Source: Coccinella septempunctata (Eukaryota; Arthropoda; Insecta; Coleoptera; Coccinellidae). Taken from it: a stretch of DNA of 64,000 nucleotides. The DNA is taken from assembly GCF_907165205.1 (NCBI RefSeq), contig NC_058190.1:14578001-14642000 (forward strand), read 5' to 3'. Below are positions 12,042-22,099 of this stretch, piece by piece (position 1 is the stretch's first letter; each line of letters opens with the position of its first letter). A program made the translations under genes and the position numbers. The notes below the pieces were generated by a model. That model made no database searches. It had not been told where the DNA came from and saw nothing but the letters and a program-made list of their open reading frames with translations.

Positions 12042-12586
12042 TTGGACTAGTACGGCCTAGCCATCCAACCCCACGAACGACCGACCAAGTTGGATCGTGT
12101 GGAGCGCTGTCGGGTGGAAACGAGCTCATTCTGTATTCAGATGTCGACTGGAGAGGTGTTCGCTGCTTCGCTGCTGCAAAAATGGCCGTCACAATTGATC
12201 CGAGCGATGTATACTCCAGCGATCGTGAAATTCAACTGACCAAGTTGGACGGCGGTCGTGCCGTCTGTACGCAACGCCCAATCTGGTCGTCCCGACAGCT
12301 GGCCCGACCAAGTTGGGCAGTGTGTAGCCGCTTTAATCAATAAATAAAACCATGAGAAATACTTAACGAGTACTTAAATGTGTGACTGAATGATCGAAAT
12401 TTGGATTATGACCTAACACCTGCGTACATACGAGGATGTATTGATATCTAGTTAGCCTGGACCATTTCCATGCATAAAAAAAAATATTGCATTACCATAG
12501 GAACGAACAATAACTCATTAGAAGTGTCAGTGTGAAGTTTGAGGTCAAAGTAAACCAGAGTTACGCAATGAATTAAAAGAACGGAG

Positions 12587-13865
12587 ATGTCCACCAAAAT
12601 TGTGAAAATCGAAAAATTGGAGTATCGGGCCATCATCAAGTACCTGTATTTAAAAGGGTTAAGAGGTAAGTAGATTTCATATATATTCATATTATCCTGA
12701 TTCTCCATAGGTACCGAAGTACCCCTCAGAAGCTCCGTAAGCTTGTGCGAGTTCGGAGAATGAGTTGTGTTCTGTGTAGGCTTTGTTAGTGTTCTTACGC
12801 CACCTTAGGCTCAGCACTGTTAATTTGAACCCAACAGTGTATGGACTAGAAAAATCCTTCTCTAGCACGGGATCGAACTCAGTATCTTGCGGTTGCGAAA
12901 TACTGAGCCGACGCTTCTAACCACCAAGCTAGGGACACGAGATTTACGAAGATATGCATAATACCCTTGGTGATCAATGTCCTTCGTATGCGACCGTGAA
13001 AAATTGGACTGCAAGCTTCAAAAGGGGTATATTTTCCATTGAAGATGATGACCGATCGGGAAGGCCAGTTTCTGTGTCAGTCCCTAAAATATCGATGCAG
13101 TGCATGACATGATTTTATCAGACCGTCGAATTGGGCTAAAACGAATATCTGAAGCACTGAATATTTCATACGAACGCGTTCATCATATAGTTCACGTCAA
13201 CTTCGACAAGAGAAAAATTGCTGCAAAATGGATCCCCAAATGTATAAATTTTGACCAAAAGCGTGCAATGGTAGAACCTTGAACCGAATTGTTACTATGG
13301 ATGAGACTTGGGTACATTTCTACTATCCAGAAACAAAGCAAAGATCGATGGAATGGCGACACTCTGCTTCTCCAAGACCTAAGAAGTTTCGTGTCCAAAA
13401 ATCTGCTGGAAAAGTTCTTGCTTCAGTTTTTTGGGATTACCATGGAGTAATCATGATTGATTTTTTGGTTAAGGGTAGAACAATAACCGGAGATTAGTAT
13501 TCGACATTACTGATCACTCTACGGGAAAAAATTTAAGAGAAAAGACGCGGAAAGCTATCCAAAGGTGCTTTGTTTTTGCAGGACAACGCCTCTGCACACA
13601 AATCTCATGTTGCCATGCAAAAAATTCGCGATTTAGGGTTTGAATTACTAGAACACCCCCCCTTATTCACCAGATTTGGCTCAATCGGACTATCTTTCCT
13701 CAAATGAAAAAAAAAATAAAATGTCATAAATTTTCTTCCAATGAGGAGGTAATAAAAGCTGTGGAGGTGGAGCTGGTTTGCAGAGCAAGAGAAAAAAATT
13801 TTTTTTGAAAGGTCTAGAGGCGTTGCAGGTTCGCTGTAATAAATGTATTCAATTAGGAGAATATG
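12587..13865 (+). pseudogene. Mariner transposase, inactivated
   Basis: The frame opens MSTKIVKIEKLEYRAIIKYL, is split by the SINE, and resumes at EIYEDMHNTLGDQCPSYATV, followed by the helix-turn-helix region (SERISEALNIS-type: KRISEALNISYERVHHIV). A deletion joins KRAMVEP and a stop to LNRIVTMDETWVHFYYPE, which carries the first catalytic Asp. LQDNASAHKSH has the second Asp, and SPDLAQSDYLSS the third, 34 residues on (DD34D), after a one-base frameshift in a C run near 13656. More frameshifts follow. The protein would cut and paste its own element by binding the inverted repeats; this copy cannot. Confidence 0.85.
12678..12939 (-). mobile_element. tRNA-derived SINE, copy 1, inserted in mariner
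   Basis: On the - strand the head shows a pol III box A-like stretch (TGGTGGTTAGAAGCG) and box B GAGTTCGATCCCG (forward 12868-12880). The AT-rich tail lies at the left. AGATTT at 12672-12677 and 12940-12945 is the target duplication; removing the SINE and one repeat restores the mariner reading frame at GKEIYEDM. It is similar to 29239-29510 over its whole length, including the AACCCAACAGTG box. Confidence 0.8.
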
Positions 13866-14188
13866 TTGAGAAATTAAATATTTTGATATTGAAATTTTGT
13901 TTGGTTCTATAGTAGGCTAAGAATTATTCAATATATCCTCGTATACCTAACCGCTTTGAGGCTGACATAAATTTTTCCATGAATAAGGATTTGCTTGTAC
14001 CCAGGTAATGATTATTTTGGATTATTCTTTCCATCTTCACACATTTTTAAATTCTTGAATAGGACTGTGAAATCTGGTTATTTTTTTTGGATGAAGAGGA
14101 GCAGAATATGAGTACTAAACAATTCTAGCTGAATACCTCTTTGGTACAGTTAAATGCCAGAACACTGAATATGTTATAAAATATGAAA

Positions 14189-14194
14189 TTTATT
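14189..14194 (-). terminator. Candidate polyadenylation signal of the SOD gene
   Basis: AATAAA on the - strand, about 40 bases after the SOD stop codon. The distance and sequence suit a cleavage signal. Transcript evidence is not available here. Confidence 0.5.
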
Positions 14195-14232
14195 TCTCGA
14201 TCATATGTCAAGGACATTATGGAAAACCCTGC

Positions 14233-14784
14233 TCAACCGTATCCGATCACACCACAAATAAGTCGTTCACCTGCAGCTCCTGTCAGTTTGGAGTTCAAAT
14301 CTTGTGTTCTGCCAAGATCATCTATATTGGCGTGAATCACTAGGGATCTTCCAATGATGGAGTTCGGTCCTTCCAGGACCAAAATTTTGTCATTGAACGA
14401 AAATAACGCAGTACCTGTATGGTCGGCATTTATATTACCCAAATCACCCACATGTCTTGCATTGTCTTCCCTTGCTCCATGCTGTTTACTGAAAGGATTG
14501 AAGTGTTCTCCAACCGTTGAGCACTTCGGATCTCGTATGTCTCCTCTTTCGTGAATGTGTAGAGCGTGAGGTCCTGGAGTTAGTCCGGTTATCTTCCCGC
14601 TAACCAAGACCCCTTTTTCATCTTTATCGAAGGTTACAATTCCGTTGATATTGGTGAAGGGACTCGAGAGGACGCACACAGCTTTGTCAACTCGTTCTTG
14701 TTTTTGATGCTCTACTTTTCCACTTACATTAAGAGATACTGTTATCAATACAATGATTTTGAATGAATTTATGAGAAATTTCAT
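14233..14784 (-). CDS. Extracellular Cu/Zn superoxide dismutase, intronless
   Basis: A 183-residue protein disproportionating superoxide to oxygen and hydrogen peroxide. Taking the Met at 14784-14782 as start gives a hydrophobic signal peptide (MKFLINSFKIIVLITVSLNV), so secretion is likely; an in-frame upstream Met at 14856 adds 24 residues that bury the signal. All metal ligands are seen: His76 and His78 (HIHERGD), His94 (GEHFNP), His102 (KQHG), His111 and Asp114 (NARHVGD) and His151 (VIHANIDD). The disulphide Cys88 and Cys177 and the active-site Arg174 (GERLICGV) are present. The frame is intact and no intron is seen. It lies antisense in the Side-like intron. A young retrocopy is possible, but no poly-A tract or flanking repeat was found, and the complete active site argues for function. 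Confidence 0.9.
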   Translation of the reverse strand: MKFLINSFKIIVLITVSLNVSGKVEHQKQERVDKAVCVLSSPFTNINGIVTFDKDEKGVLVSGKITGLTPGPHALHIHERGDIRDPKCSTVGEHFNPFSKQHGAREDNARHVGDLGNINADHTGTALFSFNDKILVLEGPNSIIGRSLVIHANIDDLGRTQDLNSKLTGAAGERLICGVIGYG

Positions 14785-14974
14785 AATTTGCCAAATTGTG
14801 GGATTTGCTAATGCAAGGAGGGTGTATCTTCTACATTGTTCCAACTGAATTGACAATCATATGTCCAACTGTCATGATAAACCTTGGAACATAGATAAAC
14901 CCTAGAACATAGGATTTCTATAATCTATGCCAAATATTCTGTTCTGACATAGAGATAACCTTCCTCCTCCTCTT

Positions 14975-14982
14975 CTTTATAA
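14975..14982 (-). promoter_or_regulatory. Possible TATA box for the SOD gene
   Basis: TTATAAAG on the - strand lies about 190 bases before the preferred start codon. The intervening DNA has short repeats of an AACATAG-AAACC type. The position is reasonable for a promoter, but AT-rich DNA gives such matches often. Confidence 0.25.
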
Positions 14983-15044
14983 TGAACTCCTTGGATATTA
15001 TAGGCTCAAACGTTATATTGCAGAAATACACAAAAAGTTACTAA

Positions 15045-15616
15045 TTATAGGTATCGCTATGTGGCAAAGAGCCACATCAAAAGAATTCTGGCCACTGAAA
15101 ACAAGCTGCTACGATGTTCAATAGATGCACCTTGGTTTGTCAGGAATAGACAGATTTATAGGGACCTAAAATGGGAAACCATAACGGAATTCATGAACAG
15201 AAAAGCAGAGAAATTATTCGAAACAGCGAAAAACCATCCGAATCAAGAACTCAGGAGACTAGTGGACTACGACCCAGAGGAAGACAAAAGGAGAATGCGA
15301 ATTTACCGAAGGAGACCAAGAGATCAATTAAAAAGAGATTAAAATAACAACCGAAACTTATTGAGAAATTCAATAAAGTGTTAATCCAATAGTGGATAAA
15401 CACATAAATCCCAGCACGATAGTGTGCGAGAAGAAAACCGACTGAGAGATGAACGGTTTATAGGCAAATGCCCGGAACCAAAATTCAAGAAGCAGTTAAG
15501 GGTTTTTAGTGAGTCTCGAGCTCAGGAGAGCGAGAAACTCCATACTTGTTCCCCCTCAGGAGAGGGTGGTTCGTCTGACTTGCAGATTTTCCCCCTGCTA
15601 CACCAAAAAAAAAAAT
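15045..15616 (+). mobile_element. Jockey-like LINE, 3' end with poly-A
   Basis: The C-terminal end of the polyprotein is open from about 15046 to 15342 and contains DAPWFVRNRQIYRDLKWETI and the NHPNQELRRLVDYDPEED tail typical of Jockey-clade elements. A 270-base 3' untranslated region with CTCAGGAGAG boxes follows, then a poly-A run at 15606-15616. The element is 5' truncated near 15045 and has no catalytic domain. The same 3' region is at 1281-1475 in opposite orientation. Confidence 0.75.
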
Positions 15617-17028
15617 TTCGCTTTTTTACCGGCATCAAAGCATCTGTTTTTTTTCTTATACCCTTTATAAATGACTTACATTTTGTTATCACACACATAT
15701 CTGAATAATTCTCACATTTGAATATCCAAGATTATCGCCCCTTCGGGAAAAATAGTGTTTCTGAGTTTGCGGGTTCCATTCTTGCTGAGGTGTTCAAGTA
15801 TTGTGTGTGTGTCGTGATGGAAAGAATCCACGATTATAATACATCAACTTGACCACATAGTTCAAAATCTTCGATCAATAAGGAGAGGAAAAAACTATGG
15901 CTATAGCTGGGGAAGCAAAAAAAGATTCACAGTAAAATTTGATAAATAATTTCTTTAAAGACTCATTCTAACGAAGAATCATTCACACTTGATTCGAAAG
16001 ATTATCCGATCAGATTTTTTTATATTTTGCACAAGAACCTAATGCTATACTGAATATGTAAAAGTCACTCATCAAGTATATACCTTTGGTATTCACCATT
16101 TTGTGAAAAATGCTCCAGATATGTAGACAGACACTCCAGTTTCATTATAAGTATAGACTACTCAACTTTTCATCTTTAATTGTTGAGACTTTCAAATAGC
16201 TACCTTGACTTTTTGCGTCAGAAATGAGAGAATCTTCTGTTGCTGAGAATTTATTTATTTGATGTAAAAAAATACAGGAAGAGAACTAACTATTGAAGGA
16301 AATAAATGAGAGTCCTATGAAAACACCGAGAGATAGCGCTTAAAATAACCTTCTCCGGTAGACTATTCCATACGTCCAAAATTCTGTTGTGAGGAACAGA
16401 TAAATTTTTTTACCAACACCTCTGTTACTATAAGGATGAATTAGTTAAACTAATTAAATTAAAATTTTTATTGTTTTTTGTATTTTGAGGTCAATGACGT
16501 ACACTTTACGAGTGAATGATATTGCTGAAATGTTATAGAAGATTTCTTTTTGTCGTAGGGTACCAGATAATTGATAGATTATCTGAAAAAAAATATTAAT
16601 TTCAAAACCAAATGAACTCAATTATGTACTCAATTTACGTAATCCTTCATCAATTATTACCCTACGAAAAAAGCGTGTTCACCATATGAAAACTTTTTGA
16701 AACAAATTCCTAGCTGACGAAAAAAGTCTGAAACGCTTTCTTGATAGTTTTCACCAGATTTCAATGGTTATAACAAAATGTTACAGTTAAAGCTGAGCGC
16801 TACATTTTGGCGCTTCATATCAACCTTTTGAATTGATGTGGCCGATACTTGAAAATTCATAATAAAACTAAAAGTTGCACTACTTGATTTTCACTTGGAT
16901 GAGTTATTCAACAACTACACGAGTTTCGCTATAACGATAGCAGATTCAAGGAGATTCAAAATAACAAATAACAATTAGGATGTATAAAATAATTCCAATA
17001 AATAGCTTAATTTAATTTTGCTTCGCAG
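15617..17028. other. Intronic DNA before the second Side-like exon, nothing recognised
   Basis: AT-rich, with short open frames only. The last 20 bases form a usable pyrimidine tract and acceptor (TTTAATTTTGCTTCGCAG). Confidence 0.4.
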
Positions 17029-17232
17029 GACGCCCTTCCCCTAAGGTGACATGGTGGCAAGAGAACGCTCTTCTCGACGACTCTTTCGAGAATCTGCCTA
17101 ATAGGCAGGTTCGTAACATACTCCATTTGGAGAGGCTCGAGAGGAAGCATCTACATACTATATTCACCTGCCAAGCATCGAACAACAATCTGGTGGCCCC
17201 AATTTCCAGCTCTGTCACCCTCGACATCAATC
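17029..17232 (+). CDS. Side-family (sidestep-like) Ig receptor, following exon
   Basis: A 204-base exon between CTTCGCAG and GTAAGT. It completes the Gly codon begun at 9796 and reads RPSPKVTWWQENALLDDSFE, then NLPNRQVRNILHLERLERKH, then LHTIFTCQASNNNLVAPISS and SVTLDIN. It has the Ig-fold tryptophan (TWWQEN), the L-x-R-L packing segment and the second cysteine (FTCQASNNN). CQASNNNLV followed by SSVTLD is highly characteristic of Side proteins. It ends after one base of the next codon; the following exon is not found in the remaining 46.7 kb. Confidence 0.8.
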
Positions 17233-18273
17233 GTAAGTGCTGCATTTCGATTCTATATTGAACCTGGCTACTCTGTACATTCACGTACGGTTATGTGTGA
17301 GAAATATTCGCCCGTTGCGATAATGGCACTTTAGATTTCCTCCATTCTTCCTCGTGCAGAATGAAGAAAGATTCAATGCACAACTAAAGCGTTCTTGACT
17401 TTTGAATAGAAAGCTTATGTTTCGTGGTAGACGACATCGAGCTCGATTGGCTAAAAATCCCTAATATACGGGGTGGCCCACATTAACCATTACTGCCGAG
17501 CAGGGCAACTGGATCGAGTTATACAGAGTGGTTTACAATAAAGTCCCGTATTTGCAGGGCTTCTAAGGATAGGAGAGTCTGAGGTTTTAACGTAATGGCA
17601 AGCTGCTATTTGCATTATTCATACTCATTTACTGTTTTTAACTCTCCTCTAAGCATAAATTTCTTTTTTTTTATATTTATTCACAATCAGGAAAGATTTC
17701 AATCGTACTTTTGTCCAACTAAACGTTACTGAAAGCATCGAGCTCTAGTCGATATTCTCTAGAGGATTTTCTTCTTAATCTAGTAGTGTAAGTTATTTTG
17801 ATAATAGAGCGATTATAAACTTCTTCCACTACAAACAAGTATTCACATCAAAAACATGTCGTAGCTTGCGATCTTGCAACTTAGTTTTTCCACGTGCAGT
17901 TTATGTATATCTCCTCTTAGAAGCTATTGAATCATGTATCCAAGACTTTATTTGTACTGATTTATTCTCTAGAATCCGAAATGTTATCTGGTTGTTATAT
18001 TTTCTTGATTGGCAAATTGGCTAGTTCAATTCAGATCGTTACACTTGTTTATATTCATATCAGGAGGTTTGAGCACTTTATGGCTCTCCTATCCATAATT
18101 ATAAGCCTCGAAAATACGGGTCTTCGTTCTATCAACGAATATGCTGAAATATGTGCATTTGGCGTTACACCGAAACGAACGCTAAATATTTATTTCTTTA
18201 GCATATTGATAAACAGAAATGCAAATCCTTCACGGTATATCTAGTCTTATCAAAACTTATTGAATTACATATG
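17233..18273 (+). other. Start of a very long intron, no repeat recognised
   Basis: Donor GTAAGT at 17233. About 1 kb of AT-rich sequence follows without a recognised element. The 105-codon open frame at 17927-18244 has no recognisable similarity and is not called. Confidence 0.4.
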
Positions 18274-18984
18274 CAGGGTGAGTCTTTGACTCGTCCAGAT
18301 AGTTCAACAGAAGATTCTTGAGGTCAAAAGAAACATTTCTTCCTATACAATGGTAACGGAAATTTTTTTACCGATTTGGCCTTGATGAAAAGATACAGCC
18401 ATTGTTTTCATAATGAGCTGTGCCACCACTGGAAAAACAAAATTACCTTCAGAATAAATAGCTAAATCTGTGATACTACACATCTTTCGAAAAGAGTTTG
18501 CAATTGGTAAAAGCACCGAATTTTTCGAATTTCACAGATATATTTTATTTTTGAACATCAACTTAGTCTCGAAAACGGCGCATTATACGAGAAAATATGA
18601 ACTGTAATATGAAGATACTTTTATTTTAAAAAACGTTCAAATATTCATTAGATAGCGTCCAACTTAGTTTCCCGAGTTGGGGGTCTTTGAATTTTTGGTA
18701 TTTTTGTAGTACGTACCTAATTGTAATAATGAGGAATTTGGTAGAGGCAGGTGATATCTGGTGTTCTAAAAAGATTAACCAAATAAATGAAAAACTATAT
18801 TCCGAAATTCATTTCATTCTATGAAACCGTTCGTGAGAACTGAATATTAGATTTTTTATGGTTTTTCAACAGTCTAAGGCTCAGCCTGTATCTTTTAAAC
18901 CGAGCCGATTCGGAAAAAAAGTGTTTCTTCTGGCCTCAAGAATCTACTGTTAAAATAGTTGTACGAGTCTAAGGCTCACCCTTT
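18274..18984. mobile_element. MITE, CAGGGTGAGTC family, copy 2
   Basis: Starts CAGGGTGAGTCTTTGACTCG and ends in its diverged complement (GTACGAGTCTAAGGCTCACC). The interior shares with copies 1 and 3 the GATAGCGTCCAACT box, the CTCGAAAACGGCGCATTATA box and a TTTAAACCGAGCCGATTCGG box. It is about 100 bases longer than copy 1. Confidence 0.8.
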
Positions 18985-20257
18985 ATATACATTGATTACA
19001 TTTCTGAAATGCGCTACACATGATTTTAGGTAAATGCTTCCATCAATTTGAAAAATTAGCATAATGAATAATTTTAATCTCACACTGACTAAGTTCGAAT
19101 TCTTCTCCTAATATAAATTCATTACAAAAGAAAATTGTAAAAAAAATATATTACAATCACATTTTAATCACCACCTCAAAGAAAATAAAAATAATTCTTT
19201 TATGTTTCTCTAATAATTATTTATCAGTTTGAGAAGAAATTCTACATATTACGCGTGTGCAACTTTTATCGATCATAATTCCTACGTCGTCGTCAGTTCA
19301 TCAATATACAAATTCAGTTCCTATAAAACTGACTTATGTAACTGTCAATTTTCAAGAAATTAACTCAATTGCTAATTGCGAAATTAATGAGTAATTATTC
19401 CTATGATGTTCATTACCCTAATTCCAGTGTGTACGTTCAAAATTGAAAATCCGATCAAATTTTAATGTGCCGTAACATCGTCTTTTACAACTGTAATAAC
19501 AATATATTTTATTGTCGTAATGCGGCCAGATAATACCATTTCCATTGAAAGTGCCATATTTAACCGTTACGAGTTTTCATAGCTTGTTTTACACCGTTTA
19601 CTACCATCAGAATCCAATTCCTGTCCATTTCTTTACAGGTGGAATGGAAGTAAAACAGATATTTAGTCGTGAAAATCATGACTAGATCGTTTAAAAAGAT
19701 TTGTATGAGGAGGAATAGAGTTCCGAGGTACCAAAATAAATGATGAATTTTTAGCGCAGTTTTGCACCATATAAAGAGACAATTATGTTTTATCCCAGAA
19801 GTAGAAGTGGGAATCATCTATTGGCCACTTTTTATCTTGTTATAGGGTACAATATAATCAAGTGAACGTCATATATTGAAGAGCTTCGACAGAAATTTAC
19901 TGGGTATACCAGTGGAAACACAAATTGGATACAAACGTTAAGGTGCTTACAGATTACTCTGACTTGACGTGGGACCACTTCATAATGCGCATGATTCAAA
20001 AATCTAACATAGGATTTGAATCGATTTCCAAATTATTCTTTGAATTTATTCGAAATTTCCATTTTATGGAGGTGTCGAACAAAAAAATCCGCACTTTTTT
20101 CTGCCCAATATTTTCATAAGATTGACCTGACTTTTTTTTCGCATTTTGTAACTATCTCGTTTCAACCTCACTACAAACAAAACGATCAAAACCCAATTAG
20201 AAGATTAGTTTTTATTAAAAGTCCGGTGACCTGAAGATCAGGTTATTCTTCGTATAG
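18985..20257. other. AT-rich intronic DNA, nothing recognised
   Basis: No exon or repeat boundary found. Short open frames (for example 19560-19817) lack recognisable domains. Confidence 0.4.
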
Positions 20258-20512
20258 CGGGTTTCATAAAACTTTGATTGTCCGATCAACGATTTGACAG
20301 TCTCTCGATTTCAAAAAAGTAATCACTGAAACCTTTTTATTTCTGAATATATTGAAGAAGTAGCAATTGAGAATAATTGAATGGACGTCTGAGCATCATA
20401 ATTTGAAGCGAGAATGATATTCTGAATGATCACGACTTAATTATCGAAAACAAATTGACGCGTCTATTCGTCAATCAAGCGTTGATTCCCCGATCAAGCT
20501 TTATGAAACCCG
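20258..20512. mobile_element. 255-bp MITE with CGGGTTTCATAAA ends
   Basis: CGGGTTTCATAAAACTTTGA at the left is inverted at the right as AGCTTTATGAAACCCG. The terminal repeats extend about 40 bases with mismatches (TTGATTG...CGATCAACG). A diverged partial copy is at about 50319-50445. It is non-coding. Confidence 0.7.
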
Positions 20513-21760
20513 GGGATAATGTTTGATGGATTTGTTCCTCACTTGATGGATGTTTTGATTATGACATTATAGGAGGAACTCGATAGGACAAGTCGAGATG
20601 AGTCTTTGGAGGTTTCAGATTATGGGGTTTTAGTTACAATTGTTGTGTGACCCTTTATACTGAGGGTACCTAAAATAGGTCAGATTTCTTTTCTGACTTT
20701 TATGGTCTCGGTACTTCTTCCAATATCAATTCTGGTTTGTGAATTTAAGTTATTGTAGAGGCAATTCAAAAATTTCTTTTTTTGTTCAAGGGACATGTCC
20801 TCCCACTCCTACCGGCATATTGGCGATAAGTTACATGATAATGTTTTTTGAGTGCTCACCTCATACTACTGGCGAAAGTTCTGCAGCTTTGATCAGCGTT
20901 TACATATTCGCCGTCTATAACAGGCCAACGCCTGCCGTGTCAGCTGGTTTCCTGTTCAAGCATTTTTCCATAAAATAATAAATACCGAAGAAATAAATTT
21001 TGTGCGTTACTTTTCACTCACTCTACATAATATTTCAGTGAGTCAACACCTCGACGTCATTCTTATACGGGAAAGATGTTCACGTAATGGATTGGTTGGG
21101 GAAGATACAAAAAGTTTTTGGATTGATTTAGAGCAACTCCTCAAGAATTATTATGAAAGAAGGCTTCAAGCTTCGAACGATATGTAACGTTCGGAAGAAA
21201 TATTGAGTAAATAAGTTCGGCAGATATGTTTACCCATTCCAATGTCATATATTGTGCAAGCGTTCTTCCATTCAGACAATCTGAATAATCTATTCATATT
21301 TTATGCGTGTGTATACGTTCCATTCGGTCTGTTTTTACGTATTCGCCCTTCCGCTATATTTTTCGAACGCGAAATCTGTTATTCTAATGCAGTGTCAAGG
21401 GGTGGAACAAGTTGATTTTTTTCTATTCAGGCATATGGCATTATTGACTGAAATTGATTGGAAAATTATTGACTTCTTACCTGTGAAGCGTTTGAAGATC
21501 CTGCGTAAATAGCTGCAAAGTTTAATCACATTAAACTCTCGAAGAACAGATAAGTTTGATAATTTTCTTTTTTTGATCAATCAAAATGAAACTGAGGCAC
21601 AGTGTAGAAGTATTTACTCTCTTGAGTTCTGGTAACCCTAAACATAACCTAAACACTAGTCGATCACTTGCTGAGCCAACGCTGAAACACTTGAAATACT
21701 CTCTGTAATAAATACAATTGTGATTGCTCCTGCCAAAAGTTAAATAGATTTTTTTATGAG
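20513..21760. other. Intronic DNA, nothing recognised
   Basis: A slightly GC-richer patch at 20780-20965 has an open frame of 79 codons without a recognised domain or convincing splice sites. Confidence 0.35.
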
Positions 21761-21762
21761 TA

Positions 21763-22020
21763 GGGGAGAGTTCCTTTGAATCGGACGGCCCATGAACCGG
21801 ACGCTACAGTTTTTTACTACACTCCATAGTAATTTAGCATCCTTTACGTAAACCCTATTTTTGCAACATCGATCGATATCTCTTGGAAAATGGCCGACCC
21901 TGTGGCTCGCGCCTTGTTGCAAAAATGGGATTTACGTAAAGGGTGCTAAATTACCATCGAGTGTAGTAGAAAACTGTAGCGTCCGGTTCATGGGCCGTCC
22001 GATTCAAAGGAACTCTCCCC
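21763..22020. mobile_element. 258-bp near-perfect palindromic MITE with TA target site
   Basis: GGGGAGAGTTCCTTTGAATC at 21763 is inverted at 22020 (GATTCAAAGGAACTCTCCCC). The inverted repeats continue inward for about 110 bases with very few mismatches, leaving a short centre around 21875-21900. TA at 21761-21762 and 22021-22022 is the target duplication, as for Tc1/mariner-type MITEs. The low divergence between arms suggests recent insertion or arm homogenisation. Confidence 0.85.
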
Positions 22021-22099
22021 TACTAGGTAAAATATGAATCTGTATATAAGCAGAAAGACCTAGATCGTTAGCCCTTCGACACAATATTTCAATAAAGTT

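Larger units (their letters stand above)
10264..12332. mobile_element. GC-rich inverted-repeat element (AGCGGCTACACAC ends), split by an insertion
   Basis: The left end AGCGGCTACACACTGCCCAA is matched in inverse at the right end, TTGGGCAGTGTGTAGCCGCT (12313-12332). Both arms are rich in GGTCGGGC / GCCCGACC motifs. The arms are 126 bases (10264-10389) and 291 bases (12042-12332), and the 10390-12041 transposon lies between them, so the original element was about 417 bases. No protein is encoded. A target duplication is not clear in the AT-rich flanks. Confidence 0.7.
12431..13941 (+). mobile_element. Mariner transposon with both inverted repeats and TA target site
   Basis: The left end CGAGGATGTATTGATATC follows TA at 12429-12430. 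The right end AATATATCCTCG precedes TA at 13942-13943. The ends are inverted matches for about 30 bases, including a shared TTAGCC box. The element contains a decayed transposase and a SINE at 12678-12939. Without the SINE it is about 1.25 kb, the usual mariner size. Confidence 0.9.
9797..17028 (+). other. 7.2-kb intron of the Side-like gene
   Basis: GT at 9797 and AG at 17027-17028 delimit an intron with compatible phase between two halves of one Ig domain. It holds the 10264-12332 nested transposons, a mariner with a SINE inside it, the - strand SOD gene and a Jockey 3' end. Splitting an Ig domain between the strand holding the first Cys and the tryptophan-containing strand is usual for this family. 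Confidence 0.75.

Noticed and set aside
12029..12343. 104-codon + strand open frame and its antisense partner in GC-rich DNA
   Set aside because: It spans the terminal repeat of the GCGGCTACACAC element; the open frame is explained by GC-rich repeat composition.
12868..12939. tRNA-like sequence with box A and box B
   Set aside because: It does not fold into a full cloverleaf and is the head of a repeated SINE, also present at 29443-29510, so it is not a tRNA gene.
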